From assembly GCA_002412775.1 (NCBI GenBank), contig DHVT01000026.1:111819-175818 (forward strand): a DNA stretch of 64,000 nt, written 5' to 3'. Each line of letters starts with the position of its first letter. Within the stretch, counting starts at the first letter, position 1. Below are positions 34,960-43,595 of this stretch, in pieces. Made by a program: the position numbers and the translations under genes. The notes below the pieces were generated by a model. It was not told where the DNA came from, searched no databases, and was given only the letters and a program-made list of their open reading frames with translations. This DNA is from Firmicutes bacterium UBA5201. GTDB lineage: Bacteria; Bacillota; Clostridia; Peptostreptococcales; Acidaminobacteraceae.

Positions 34960-35672
34960 AGCTCATAACCCCTAGGTGTCACCATAAGATTTCCGATCAT
35001 TTTCGTTCCTTTGTTTCCAACAATAACGATTGTAGTCATGTCAATCAAATCATAATTCACTTCATCAATCTTATAAATATGAGTCTCTTCTTGATCTCGA
35101 CCTGCATCTTTAGCGAGTCCAACTAAAATGTCATCCCCTTGAATCTCTGAAATCATATTGATTGCTTGTTTGATATAATCTGGTCTTCCATGACTCTTTG
35201 GATTGTAAAAACATATCACAAAGTCTGATGTCGCAGCGGCTTTGACTCGGTTCATAATTTTATCGATTGGTGTCAACAAATCACTCAAGCTTATATGGCA
35301 GTAATCATGCATGAGTGGCGCTCCGAGTATTGCCGCGCCAGCACTGGATGCGGTCACACCAGGCACTACTTCCACATGATCTTGACCATCACTCAATTCC
35401 AGAACAAGCCCCGCCATACCATAGACACCGGCATCGCCACTACTGATCACAGCGACTGTTTTACCATTTCTAGAATATTCTATGGCTTTTTTGCATCTTT
35501 CAACTTCACCCCGCATCCCATTACTTTCCACGATTTGAGTTGTAAGTAAAGATTCGATCAATTTGATGTACGCCTTATATCCAACAACAACATCGACCTC
35601 TTTAATTATTTTTTTTGCTCGATGTGTCATATGTTCAGCATTTCCTGGTCCAATACCCACAACATAAATCAT
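34956..35672 (-). CDS. cbiH: Cobalt-precorrin-3B C17-methyltransferase
   Basis: The 238-residue SAM-dependent enzyme starts MIYVVGIGPGNAEHMT and shows VAVISSGDAGVYGMAGLVLE, VVPGVTASSAGAAILGAPLMHDY and FYNPKSHGRPDY, typical of CbiH/CobJ, which contracts the ring. ATG 35672 with GGGAGG upstream; the 10-codon upstream extension overlaps cbiG and is unlikely. Confidence 0.94.
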   Translation of the reverse strand: MIYVVGIGPGNAEHMTHRAKKIIKEVDVVVGYKAYIKLIESLLTTQIVESNGMRGEVERCKKAIEYSRNGKTVAVISSGDAGVYGMAGLVLELSDGQDHVEVVPGVTASSAGAAILGAPLMHDYCHISLSDLLTPIDKIMNRVKAAATSDFVICFYNPKSHGRPDYIKQAINMISEIQGDDILVGLAKDAGRDQEETHIYKIDEVNYDLIDMTTIVIVGNKGTKMIGNLMVTPRGYEL

Positions 35673-36718
35673 TTCTTCATCCTCCCAAATGCAAATGTAC
35701 AACCTGTCTTTTTGTAAACAGTCTGTGCCAGAGGATCCTCAGTGATGACCATGGCACTTGGTCCGGCGACAGCAGATACACCGACCTGTTTTTTAACAAA
35801 ATCGGACCCATCATATTGTGCTTCATAGGTTTTCAATATTTTGACATCATGACAAATAAAACTCGCTTGAAGCCATTCACTTGTCTCTATTAAGCATGGC
35901 TCCTTCGACTTGATTGAAATCGAACTTAGGAAACCAACAGATTCTATAGAAAATCCACTTTCATCAAGGGCCTCAAGTAATTCAGTTTTATAATTTTGGA
36001 AGTCGAGTCCTTTTTTGCACCCCGTACCCACAACCAAAGTTTTGCTGTAAAACACATGATCCATTCTTCGGTCACAAGTCCAAGTCTCTGGCTTTCTCAG
36101 TGAAATACCAACACATGCCATTCCAAAGTCTCTATGATTTCCTTCAATTTCAATCGTGCCTTCGCTAGTCAAAAGAGGATCGAATTCTATCCTTAGTTGT
36201 CCACCATTGGCTATGAGCATATTGATTTTTTTTATACTTTCACGATTAGGTTCTATAGGCACGTTGTAGCGTTTTAAAATTTCCTCAATTCCCAAAAGGC
36301 CACGAATATCAGTTGCTGTGGTGATTACAGGTTCAGCATGATATCCATGATGCTTCAAAAGTGAAGACATCCACTTCGCAGATAGGTTTGCGCCACCGAG
36401 ATGTCCCGACAAAAGACTTATGACATAGAATCCCTGATCGTCAATGACAATCACAGGAGGATCGCTGACTTTATCTTTGATGAATGGCGCAATCGATCTG
36501 ACGGCGATTCCTGTCGCTCCAATAAAAAGCAATCCTTCTGAACGTGTTGAACCATTAAGTTCAAACGCATCCTTAACGAAGTTATCAAGACTGATATGTT
36601 TATTTTTATCGTACTCTTGATGAACATTAAGTTCATGTTTGAGACAGTTTGTGATTGCCTTCCCTGAATGTGTAAAACTCACAACATGCCACTTCTTGCC
36701 TTTAATTTCTGAATTCAT
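35669..36718 (-). CDS. cbiG: Cobalt-precorrin-5A hydrolase CbiG
   Basis: The 349-residue protein has the CbiG N-domain (FIGATGIAVRSIAPFIKDK, SLLSGHLGGANLSAKW) and C-domain (VVGTGCKKG, GVSAVAGPSAM). It opens the delta-lactone and releases acetaldehyde in the anaerobic pathway. Start set at 36718 behind AAGGA; overlaps cbiF by 17 nt. An earlier Met six codons upstream lacks a site. Confidence 0.93.
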   Translation of the reverse strand: MNSEIKGKKWHVVSFTHSGKAITNCLKHELNVHQEYDKNKHISLDNFVKDAFELNGSTRSEGLLFIGATGIAVRSIAPFIKDKVSDPPVIVIDDQGFYVISLLSGHLGGANLSAKWMSSLLKHHGYHAEPVITTATDIRGLLGIEEILKRYNVPIEPNRESIKKINMLIANGGQLRIEFDPLLTSEGTIEIEGNHRDFGMACVGISLRKPETWTCDRRMDHVFYSKTLVVGTGCKKGLDFQNYKTELLEALDESGFSIESVGFLSSISIKSKEPCLIETSEWLQASFICHDVKILKTYEAQYDGSDFVKKQVGVSAVAGPSAMVITEDPLAQTVYKKTGCTFAFGRMKK

Positions 36719-37451
36719 GCTTAAAATCCTTATCATACAACTTGGAATTATTGAAATCTATCCCCAGGCAATTCCCTACAATAATAAGTGCTGTTTTACT
36801 GATACCAGCTTCATCAGCAAGTTCAGCAATATTTGTAAGTGTTCCCCTTATAATTTTTTCATCTGGCCAAGTGGCCTTATAAACCATAGCCGCAGGAGTA
36901 TCCAGTGCATAGCCTCCATCATGGAGCGCTTCAACAACCTCTTTCACCATACCTGAAGATAAAAAGATGGCCATTGATGTCTGATGTTTGGCAAATGAAG
37001 AGATGCTCTCTTTGGAAGGGACAGGTGTCCTTCCCTCCATTCGTGTTATAATCAGACTTTGGGAAATTTCAGGCACAGTGTATTCAATTTTAAGTGATGA
37101 TGCAGCCCCTAAAAAACTGCTGACTCCAGGAATCAATTCAAATTCGATTCCCAAATCATTCAATTTTTCAATTTGTTCTCTCAACGAACCAAATATTGAA
37201 AAGTCACCCGTGTGCAATCTGACGACAGTTTTATGCTCTACTATACTTTTGTGGCATACTTCTATAATTTCATCCAGATTCATTGAAGCGCTGTCATAGA
37301 TTTGACACGCCTCTTTACAGGCATTAAGCAGTACCGGATTGACCAAAGAACCTGCGTAAATTACCACATCCGCGCTACTAAGTGCCTTATGCCCCTTGAT
37401 TGTCAATAATTCCGGATCCCCTGGACCAGCTCCTACAAATATCACCTTCAT
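36702..37451 (-). CDS. cbiF: Cobalt-precorrin-4 C11-methyltransferase
   Basis: The 249-residue enzyme opens MKVIFVGAGPGDPELLTIKG and shows VVRLHTGDFSIFGSLREQ, FELIPGVSSFLGAASSLKIEYTVPE and RTPVPSKESI, characteristic of CbiF/CobM. Just 2 nt separate it from the end of cbiL. Confidence 0.95.
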   Translation of the reverse strand: MKVIFVGAGPGDPELLTIKGHKALSSADVVIYAGSLVNPVLLNACKEACQIYDSASMNLDEIIEVCHKSIVEHKTVVRLHTGDFSIFGSLREQIEKLNDLGIEFELIPGVSSFLGAASSLKIEYTVPEISQSLIITRMEGRTPVPSKESISSFAKHQTSMAIFLSSGMVKEVVEALHDGGYALDTPAAMVYKATWPDEKIIRGTLTNIAELADEAGISKTALIIVGNCLGIDFNNSKLYDKDFKHEFRN

Positions 37452-37453
37452 TT

Positions 37454-38149
37454 TTACACTCCTTTATAGATGAGAATTGTTGTGAAATAACTCAAATCCT
37501 CTTGATTGACTTGCTCAATATCTGAAAAAACGACTGCATTCGGTTTCCCATAATTTGAAACTATCAATGCATTTGTTGACAAACCATGCTTTATAATCAA
37601 TTGTTTTACTTTTTCAAATGACTTATAGACCTTCATAAGTACCAGCGAGTCACGACTGGTGAGATGTGTCTCCAACTGCTTTAACTCTCCAACACAAGGG
37701 TAAATGACAAGCGGTGTGTCGCCTTCCGTAAGTATTCTATTTTCACCAGATGCTATTGCAGTATAAGAAGTGATTCCCGCTATTGTTGAAATCGGTATTT
37801 GATTGATCAATCGCTTGAGCAAATACCCATAAGTGCTATAAAGCATAGGATCTCCTAAAGTCAAGAAACCGACATTGAACCCCTCTAAAACCAAAGAGGA
37901 TATTTCATCTGCAATTTCATTGATAGACTCAGACATAAACGCTGCATCATTCGTCATGGGGAACACACGCTTAATAATTTTTATATTTAAAGGGACATAG
38001 CTTTCAGCGATTGCCAGCGCCTCACTTGAACTACCTTCTTTTCCACTTGGGACAACCAATATATCAAGCACTTCCAACGCTTTAATCGCTTTGACTGTTA
38101 TCAGTTCCGGGTCACCTGGCCCGACACCGATTCCAATGAATTTAGCCAT
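37454..38149 (-). CDS. cbiL: Cobalt-precorrin-2 C20-methyltransferase
   Basis: The 231-residue enzyme begins MAKFIGIGVGPGDPELITVKA and has FLTLGDPMLYSTYGYL, STIAGITSYTAIAS and ENRILTEGDTPLVIYP, the CbiL/CobI pattern. Start at 38149 has GGAGGT upstream; overlaps cbiT by 8 nt. Confidence 0.94.
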   Translation of the reverse strand: MAKFIGIGVGPGDPELITVKAIKALEVLDILVVPSGKEGSSSEALAIAESYVPLNIKIIKRVFPMTNDAAFMSESINEIADEISSLVLEGFNVGFLTLGDPMLYSTYGYLLKRLINQIPISTIAGITSYTAIASGENRILTEGDTPLVIYPCVGELKQLETHLTSRDSLVLMKVYKSFEKVKQLIIKHGLSTNALIVSNYGKPNAVVFSDIEQVNQEDLSYFTTILIYKGV

Positions 38150-38723
38150 TAGTACCTCCAAATTTGCATTTAATGACAGTACATGGATTCAGAGGTTTAA
38201 AATAATGGTATCCTCCAAGATTATCCAATCTGCTGACGTTCAATTGACTCGCTTCTATGTCGCTATATAGATTTTCAGGAGTCGTAATGTATTTAAATAT
38301 TTCTGTGATGGTTTCTATTGTGATTACTGAAAACACTAAAATCGTTCCACTTTTCATATGTTTGGATTCAAGCCAGTTCATCAGATCGACAAAGTGTTTA
38401 CCGCTACCACCAATGTAAATCCGGTCAAATTTGACTTCACGATCCATTAAATTCATGGGCGCTTCACCATGAATCACGTCAATCTCAACGTTGTGTTTTT
38501 CTGCGTTGTCTTGGATCAAATTGCAACCTGATGCTGTTTTTTCAATCGCTGACAAATGAATTCCAGGACATTGCTTTTTCATTTGGACACTTACCGAACC
38601 AGTCCCTGCACCAACTTCCAGAACATTTTGTCCATCTTCCAGTGCCATATAACTGACAATGGTGTTTCGTATTTCCATTTTGGTCATCGGATTCTCACCG
38701 CGAATAAAGGCATCATCTTTCAT
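38142..38723 (-). CDS. cbiT: Cobalt-precorrin-6B C15-methyltransferase (decarboxylating)
   Basis: The 193-residue class I SAM methyltransferase has GENPMTKMEIRNTIVSYM, the glycine motif VLEVGAGTGSVSVQM and RIYIGGSGKHF. With CbiE it performs C5/C15 methylation and decarboxylation; the two genes overlap by 11 nt here, where many organisms fuse them. Confidence 0.94.
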   Translation of the reverse strand: MKDDAFIRGENPMTKMEIRNTIVSYMALEDGQNVLEVGAGTGSVSVQMKKQCPGIHLSAIEKTASGCNLIQDNAEKHNVEIDVIHGEAPMNLMDREVKFDRIYIGGSGKHFVDLMNWLESKHMKSGTILVFSVITIETITEIFKYITTPENLYSDIEASQLNVSRLDNLGGYHYFKPLNPCTVIKCKFGGTNG

Positions 38724-39351
38724 ACTCTATCACCACCACATTCATTGCATATTCTTTTAATGGCACACTATCCGCCGTACAAATGGTCATAATTTCATCA
38801 GGATAGGATAATCGTTCTCCTATGTACAGGATTGGGTTATCCCCTCGCTTAATCATCTCATCCGCAATAGCATTTGGTGTCCATTTATTGTCCGTCAGAA
38901 CACAAATACGTTTCATTTTCGACCAGAGCCCAAAGTCGGGTTCTCGACCATGCACACTGGTCATATAGACGTCGTGCATCGGTTGACCTATTCGATTGAA
39001 CATATATTGAGAACTACTCAAACCCATTGTGATTTCAATCTCTTCATTTGTGAAATTTCGTTTGATCCAGTCACCCACACCATAAAAATTGGGATCCCCA
39101 GATGCTAAAACAATTGGAATTTCTTCTTTGTCAAGCAAGACTTGAATCAGATCCGCCAATACATTAAGAGTACCGTCATAGGGATGCCACTCCAGTAGTT
39201 CAGTGTTACTCCCCCAAATCGCCAAAGCTTTTTCTACAATTGCCAATTGTCTACGAGTGCCAATCAAATGCTTAGCGTGACGTATGATATCGATACATTC
39301 TAAAGTAAGGAGATTTGGACTTCCGGGTCCGATACCGAGTACACGAATCAT
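38713..39351 (-). CDS. cbiE: Cobalt-precorrin-7 C5-methyltransferase
   Basis: The 212-residue enzyme begins MIRVLGIGPGSPNLLTLEC and shows VLASGDPNFYGVGDWI, MGLSSSQYMFNRIGQPMHD and SVHGREPD, as in CbiE. Partner of CbiT. ATGA overlap with cbiD. Confidence 0.94.
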   Translation of the reverse strand: MIRVLGIGPGSPNLLTLECIDIIRHAKHLIGTRRQLAIVEKALAIWGSNTELLEWHPYDGTLNVLADLIQVLLDKEEIPIVLASGDPNFYGVGDWIKRNFTNEEIEITMGLSSSQYMFNRIGQPMHDVYMTSVHGREPDFGLWSKMKRICVLTDNKWTPNAIADEMIKRGDNPILYIGERLSYPDEIMTICTADSVPLKEYAMNVVVIEYER

Positions 39352-40475
39352 TGATTTTCCTCCTCACTCTCTTTGCTTGTCATAGCCAAAAGTCGCCCTT
39401 TCATATCGTAAATGACGATTTCAATATCTTGCATATAATCCAGATGATCAATACACTTCTTCTTGGCTTCACATGCGATAGCCATAAAAACATTCAGATA
39501 AGAGGATTCATGTAAAATATCCGACATTTCATCAGTTGTATTAGCATTATATACAGCTTCAATCAGCTCATATGGTGCTTTCATCAACGCCAAATGCGCC
39601 GCAGCAATATGCGCTTTTCCATCTGCAACTTTGCTATGCGTATTGAAAATACCACCTGCCAATTTGATCAACTTACCAACATGTCCGATAATCATCAGTT
39701 TTTCAAAACCGATTTTTTCTGCGGCACATATTGTAAATCCAATGAAATTACTCATATGCACAACAGTTTTGTCATCAGCACCAAACTGTGAATTCGCGAA
39801 TTTCTCACCATGCATTCCAGGCACCAAGTACAATTGGCGAACGCCCATTGCATATTTTTGCTTGAGTTCCAAATAAATGGAATCCTTAAATGCATCTTCG
39901 CTCATTGGTCTGACAATACCTGATGTTCCAATGATTGATATCCCACCCATGATTCCCAATCTTCCATTGAATGTCTTTTTGGCGATTTCTTGTCCTCTTG
40001 GTACAATAATCTTTATTTCTACGCCTGCTTTGTCTGAAATAAACGGACTGACATTATCTCGAATCATCATAAGAGGCGTAGGATTGATTGCCCAAGATCC
40101 TACAGGTGTTTGAAGTCCTTCGCGCGTTACTGTGCCAACACCTTCACCACCAATAATCTCTATTGCTCCAGTTTTTTGGGTCATGCGAACTTTTGCATGA
40201 ATCTCCAATCCATGCGTGACATCTTGATCATCTCCGGAGTCTTTTGTCACAACAACAGTCACACTATCATCTGGATTTCGAATAATTTGGCTGACAGGGA
40301 TGATCATGTTGAGACCATTTGGAAGATTAATAGACTGCTCTTGAAGACCACATGCATCCACTTTCTCCATAAGAATTCTAATCGCTGCTGTCGCAGCAGC
40401 AGTTGCACAACTTCCAGTCGTATAACCTGTGCGAAGCAAGTCTCCATTATCTGATAGTATACTTTGATTGATCAT
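39348..40475 (-). CDS. cbiD: Cobalt-precorrin-5B C1-methyltransferase CbiD
   Basis: The 375-residue protein shows LLRTGYTTGSCATAAATAA, DDQDVTHGLEI, GGEGVGTVTREGL and the C-terminal GHVGKLIKLAGGIFNTHSKVADGK, all diagnostic of CbiD. Start at 40475 with AGGAG, one base after the cbiC stop. Confidence 0.95.
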   Translation of the reverse strand: MINQSILSDNGDLLRTGYTTGSCATAAATAAIRILMEKVDACGLQEQSINLPNGLNMIIPVSQIIRNPDDSVTVVVTKDSGDDQDVTHGLEIHAKVRMTQKTGAIEIIGGEGVGTVTREGLQTPVGSWAINPTPLMMIRDNVSPFISDKAGVEIKIIVPRGQEIAKKTFNGRLGIMGGISIIGTSGIVRPMSEDAFKDSIYLELKQKYAMGVRQLYLVPGMHGEKFANSQFGADDKTVVHMSNFIGFTICAAEKIGFEKLMIIGHVGKLIKLAGGIFNTHSKVADGKAHIAAAHLALMKAPYELIEAVYNANTTDEMSDILHESSYLNVFMAIACEAKKKCIDHLDYMQDIEIVIYDMKGRLLAMTSKESEEENQ

Positions 40476-40476
40476 G

Positions 40477-41121
40477 TCAACTCCTACCCACTGTTTCATA
40501 AAGAAGCGCATTGATAATGGCTGCAGCTATATTGCTACCACCTTTTCTACCCAACGCCGTAATACAAGATATTTCACTTTCATACAGTGCCTGTTTTGAT
40601 TCCACAGCACCAACAAAACCTACTGGTACCCCAACAACGCCAATCAGATTATCCCCTAACTGTACTAAGCTTTCCAATAATTGAAATATTGCAGTCGGTG
40701 CGTTGCCAAGAACAAAGATCTTCTCACCAGGTTCCTCTATGGCAAGTTTGATTGCCGCCATGGATCTAGTGATTTGTAACGCTTCCGCCAATTCTTTAGA
40801 TCTTGGGTCAGAGACAAAACATTTTATTTGCCATGGACATTTTGAAAATGAAGCTTTGTTGATTCCCGATAAGACCATGTTCGTATCCGTATAGATTGTC
40901 ACTTCACGAGTACAAGCCTTTTGAAACTTTTCTATAAACCCCTGCTTTATTTTCAAATTTTGAAGATAATCAAAATCCGCTGAAGTGTGAATCACTCTTT
41001 TGAATATCGCTTTTTCAACTCTGTCCTCAGTCCCAAATGACCATCCGTTTTCAGATATGATCTCTTCGATAATTTCAAAACTCTTGATTTCTATTCCCAT
41101 CGGATTCTTGTTGTAAATCAT
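40477..41121 (-). CDS. cbiC: Cobalt-precorrin-8 methylmutase
   Basis: The 214-residue enzyme moves the C11 methyl to C12 to give cobyrinic acid. Motifs: KRVIHTSADFDYLQNL with the catalytic His, VFVLGNAPTAIFQ-like region, IGVVGVPVGFVGAVESK and GRKGGSNIAAAIINALL. This is the final step of ring making present in the window; no cbiA follows. Confidence 0.95.
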   Translation of the reverse strand: MIYNKNPMGIEIKSFEIIEEIISENGWSFGTEDRVEKAIFKRVIHTSADFDYLQNLKIKQGFIEKFQKACTREVTIYTDTNMVLSGINKASFSKCPWQIKCFVSDPRSKELAEALQITRSMAAIKLAIEEPGEKIFVLGNAPTAIFQLLESLVQLGDNLIGVVGVPVGFVGAVESKQALYESEISCITALGRKGGSNIAAAIINALLYETVGRS

Positions 41122-41483
41122 GAGCGCCCTAGCCTTTCCATAATCACTTCGACCAATTTGTCATCAAATCCGATGTTGTCAAGAAATTTGATTTCAAGAT
41201 TTGGATGTTTTTCTAAAATATTAGTTATTTCCATTGGAATATCTTCTCTTATGTGATTGCCATTAAACAGGAAAAAAGGAAATGCTGTAATTTTATTTAT
41301 TCCTTCTGTTACCAATAGTTCAATTGCACTATCAAGTGAAGGCTCCATCAATTGGAGATAACACTTTTCATATCGCACCTTTGAATCCTTATGTCTAAGC
41401 GCTTTCATATACTGTTCCATTATTCGGTCAGTTTCTTTAACCTTGCTACCATGAGCAATTATTAATATAGCTTCTCTTTTCAT
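41118..41483 (-). CDS. cbiX: Sirohydrochlorin cobaltochelatase, short CbiX type
   Basis: The ~121-residue protein begins MKREAILIIAHGSKVKETD, with the metal-site His of chelatases, and AFPFFLFNGNHIREDIP, the second His. Its length fits the short CbiX form that works as a dimer. Start at 41483 with GAGGTGG upstream; the longer open frame crosses the riboswitch terminator. First gene of the operon; ATGA overlap with cbiC. Confidence 0.9.
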   Translation of the reverse strand: MKREAILIIAHGSKVKETDRIMEQYMKALRHKDSKVRYEKCYLQLMEPSLDSAIELLVTEGINKITAFPFFLFNGNHIREDIPMEITNILEKHPNLEIKFLDNIGFDDKLVEVIMERLGRS

Positions 41484-41504
41484 ATTCCACCTCATAAAAT
41501 AATA

Positions 41505-41537
41505 ATAAAAAAAGACACAACCCGATGGGTGTGTCTT
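41505..41537 (-). terminator. Riboswitch-controlled terminator before cbiX
   Basis: On the minus strand AAGACACACCC pairs with GGGTTGTGTCTT around ATC and is followed by seven T residues. It lies between the cobalamin aptamer and cbiX, so it is the likely expression platform that stops transcription when cobalamin is bound. Confidence 0.85.
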
Positions 41538-41567
41538 GGCTATACATGATTCATGCATACTCAATTG

Positions 41568-41768
41568 AACCTCCCACCGAAGTTCTTTTGTTACTCGAGT
41601 TACGGCAGGTCTCCTGGCTCGGATATCATTCTACTTTCTCGCCTTCCCATTGAACAGTGGCATTTTGAGATTTCGTACTTCCTTACAGTAGCGGGGGCTG
41701 CTGAGGCATTAAACCTCATTCCCTTTTAACCTTTTGTGTGAACAAAAGGACCGACAACTAGTATTCAA
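41568..41768 (-). promoter_or_regulatory. Cobalamin riboswitch aptamer
   Basis: On the minus strand the conserved B12 box AGCCAGGAGACCTGCC (41604-41619) is preceded by GCCACTG with GGGAAGGC and by GCAGCCCCCGCTACTGTAA, the core of the cobalamin aptamer. It precedes an intrinsic terminator and the 16-kb cbi-hem operon and should repress it when adenosylcobalamin is plentiful. Confidence 0.95.
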
Positions 41769-41914
41769 TTATGGTATCATGATAACATAGGAAAATCGAA
41801 ATGAAAAGTATAATCCCGGATTTTGCAGCAAGTTATCATATAGATAAGTCTGAACCAAAGTACTTAGAATTGGTCCAGGCTTTTTTTATTTTGTTTTTCT
41901 TTCATTTTTTTATT

Positions 41915-43021
41915 ATGTATTTAAGAATTGCTAACAATAAGGTGAACGGTAGAACTTATTTATCAATAGTCGAAAACTACTATGACAAGCTTGCTAAGAA
42001 TTACCCTCAAAAACAATACAATCTTTAGGTTTTATTGATGTTCTTGAAAAGGACTATCCAGATCCTGTTGCTCACTTCACGAAAGTTGTTGAAGACATAA
42101 AAATTCAAGTTGCTCAAGAAAATTCTAAGATTCAAGTTTTTTTTAATCCTAAGAGCCAACTCCCTGTTGGCACAAACAACATCATGAAACTGCTCGTGTT
42201 TTCAAGGCTCTTAGATCCAGGTTCCAAAAGGAAAGCCTTTGATAATCGAGATGTGTTCTTTGAGAAAACCAATTATTCATTGGATGATGTCTATCCCTCA
42301 TTGAGCCTTTTTAATGAGAAAAGCAATGAACTACAACTATGGATTAACAATAAGATTAATGAAAATTATGGCAGAGATACAAGCCTGGTTTATTATGATG
42401 TTACAAACTACTACTGTGTTCAGTCAAACGGCGAGAGGCGCTAACAAGGAATTAAAGGACTATATCCTTAGCGATGAGGGATATACTTGGATGAGTGATG
42501 ATTATAAGTGGAAGGAACGTGTTCACCCTACTGAGATTTGGGTGACCATGGCATCGGGTAAAAAGAAGAAAAGAACCATAGATGCGAGCGCACTACGACT
42601 TGATGAAGAAAAGATAAAAGCACAAGAAGCGCTTGATGGCTATTATTTATTGATCACAAGCAAATACAAGAAAACCGCTAGCGAGATTATCGATATTTAT
42701 CGCGGACTTTGGAAGATCGAAGAGTCATTTAAGGTGACTAAGAGTGATCTTAAAAGTAGACCGGTTTATGTTTCTACTGAAGATCATATCAAAGCACATT
42801 TTTTAACCTGTTTTATTGCTTTGGTTCTAGAAAGAATACTTGAATTCTCAACCGGTGGGAAGTACAACATCACTAAAATGATTCAGAGTTTAATGAAAAG
42901 TACGTGTACCAACGTTGACCAAAACTACTATTTATTTGACTATTATGATGAAGTTCTAAAGGATATCGGGAATGCTACAAACGTTAATTTTAACAAAGAT
43001 AAGAACACTTCAACAGATTAA
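41915..43021 (+). pseudogene. Decayed IS1634-type transposase
   Basis: Starts with MYLRIANNKVNGRTYLSIVENYYDKLAK, the typical IS1634-family N-terminus, then shifts frame near 42.03 kb (FIDVLEKDYPDP, MKLLVFSRLLDPGSKR, LVYYDVTNYY), is truncated by an internal deletion near 42.43 kb, and resumes with ELKDYILSDEGYTWMSDDYKW, GYYLLITS, IYRGLWKIEESFKVTKSDL and a complete C-terminus. At least two breaks make it inactive. It separates the riboswitch from the recombinase. Confidence 0.85.
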
Positions 43022-43081
43022 AAAAAATATTTCAGAGACCAATACCAGCTAGTATTACACTACAAAAAAACGTAAAAGAAG

Positions 43082-43123
43082 AAACCCTTGAAACACACTA
43101 TTTTGAGTGGTTTAAGGGTTTTT
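43082..43123 (+). terminator. Terminator or IS-end hairpin
   Basis: AAACCCTT pairs with AAGGGTTT and inner AAAC/CACT with AGTG/GTTT, followed by T residues. It closes the IS1634 remnant. Confidence 0.6.
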
Positions 43124-43144
43124 ATCTATGGTTTGCTGCAAAAT

Positions 43145-43482
43145 CTAAGGTAATACAATAAATATACAAAAATTCATATTGAATATCAAATTGATATTGC
43201 CATCCATTTGTCCTTCTGGGCAAAATAAAAATCGATGAATACTTTCCCCGCTTAGTTCAGTTTGTCTCAGAATCTGATAAAACTTCAAATAGATATGGAT
43301 TTTTTCTTCATCGGCAGGTTCTAAAACTGCCATAATCCTCACTGAGTCAGAAATGATATTTTGCCACAAAATTGTCATTTTAGCTGAAGATGAAACAGCT
43401 TTTTATACATATTGGTCATAGGCATACAACTAAATTCAAGCGATTTCTATTGATCTCTAAATTTTTCAAAATCATCAAAAAA
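43145..43482 (-). pseudogene. Debris similar to the left end of island A, including a HAD-gene tail
   Basis: The stretch 43190-43260 (LSGESIHRFLFCPEGQMDGN on the minus strand) resembles 13.54-13.64 kb, and 43420-43482 resembles 13.86-13.92 kb. The latter encodes DDFEKFRDQ and a stop, a close copy of the HAD phosphatase end (DDLEKLRNQ). A 77-codon frame at 43145-43378 may be a small gene, of no recognised family. The arrangement indicates that a relative of island A once stood here. Confidence 0.55.
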
Positions 43483-43595
43483 AACTTTATGTTTGAAACA
43501 GAGCATACGAAGAGCATACGTATAACGACTGTTAAAAGAACATGTGTTCTTTTAAGTTTTAAAGTGGTATACTTATTATAAAAACGGAGGTAGAG
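43483..43595 (+). promoter_or_regulatory. Recombinase promoter region
   Basis: Holds two imperfect direct copies of AGAGCATACG, the LexA-like palindrome at 43532-43555, possible -10 elements TATACT (43568-43573) and TATTAT (43574-43579), and ACGGAGG before the start codon. Confidence 0.5.
43532..43555. promoter_or_regulatory. LexA-like palindrome over the recombinase promoter
   Basis: Arms TTAAAAGAACA and TGTTCTTTTAA are perfect over 11 bp around TG. The core GAAC-ATGT-GTTC matches the Firmicutes LexA consensus GAAC-N4-GTTC. It lies where the -35 region should be, 41 bp before the recombinase ATG. Confidence 0.55.

Noticed and set aside
42314..43021. Functional transposase
   Set aside because: It is the C-terminal part of an IS1634-type gene that is frameshifted and internally deleted, so it is annotated as part of one pseudogene.
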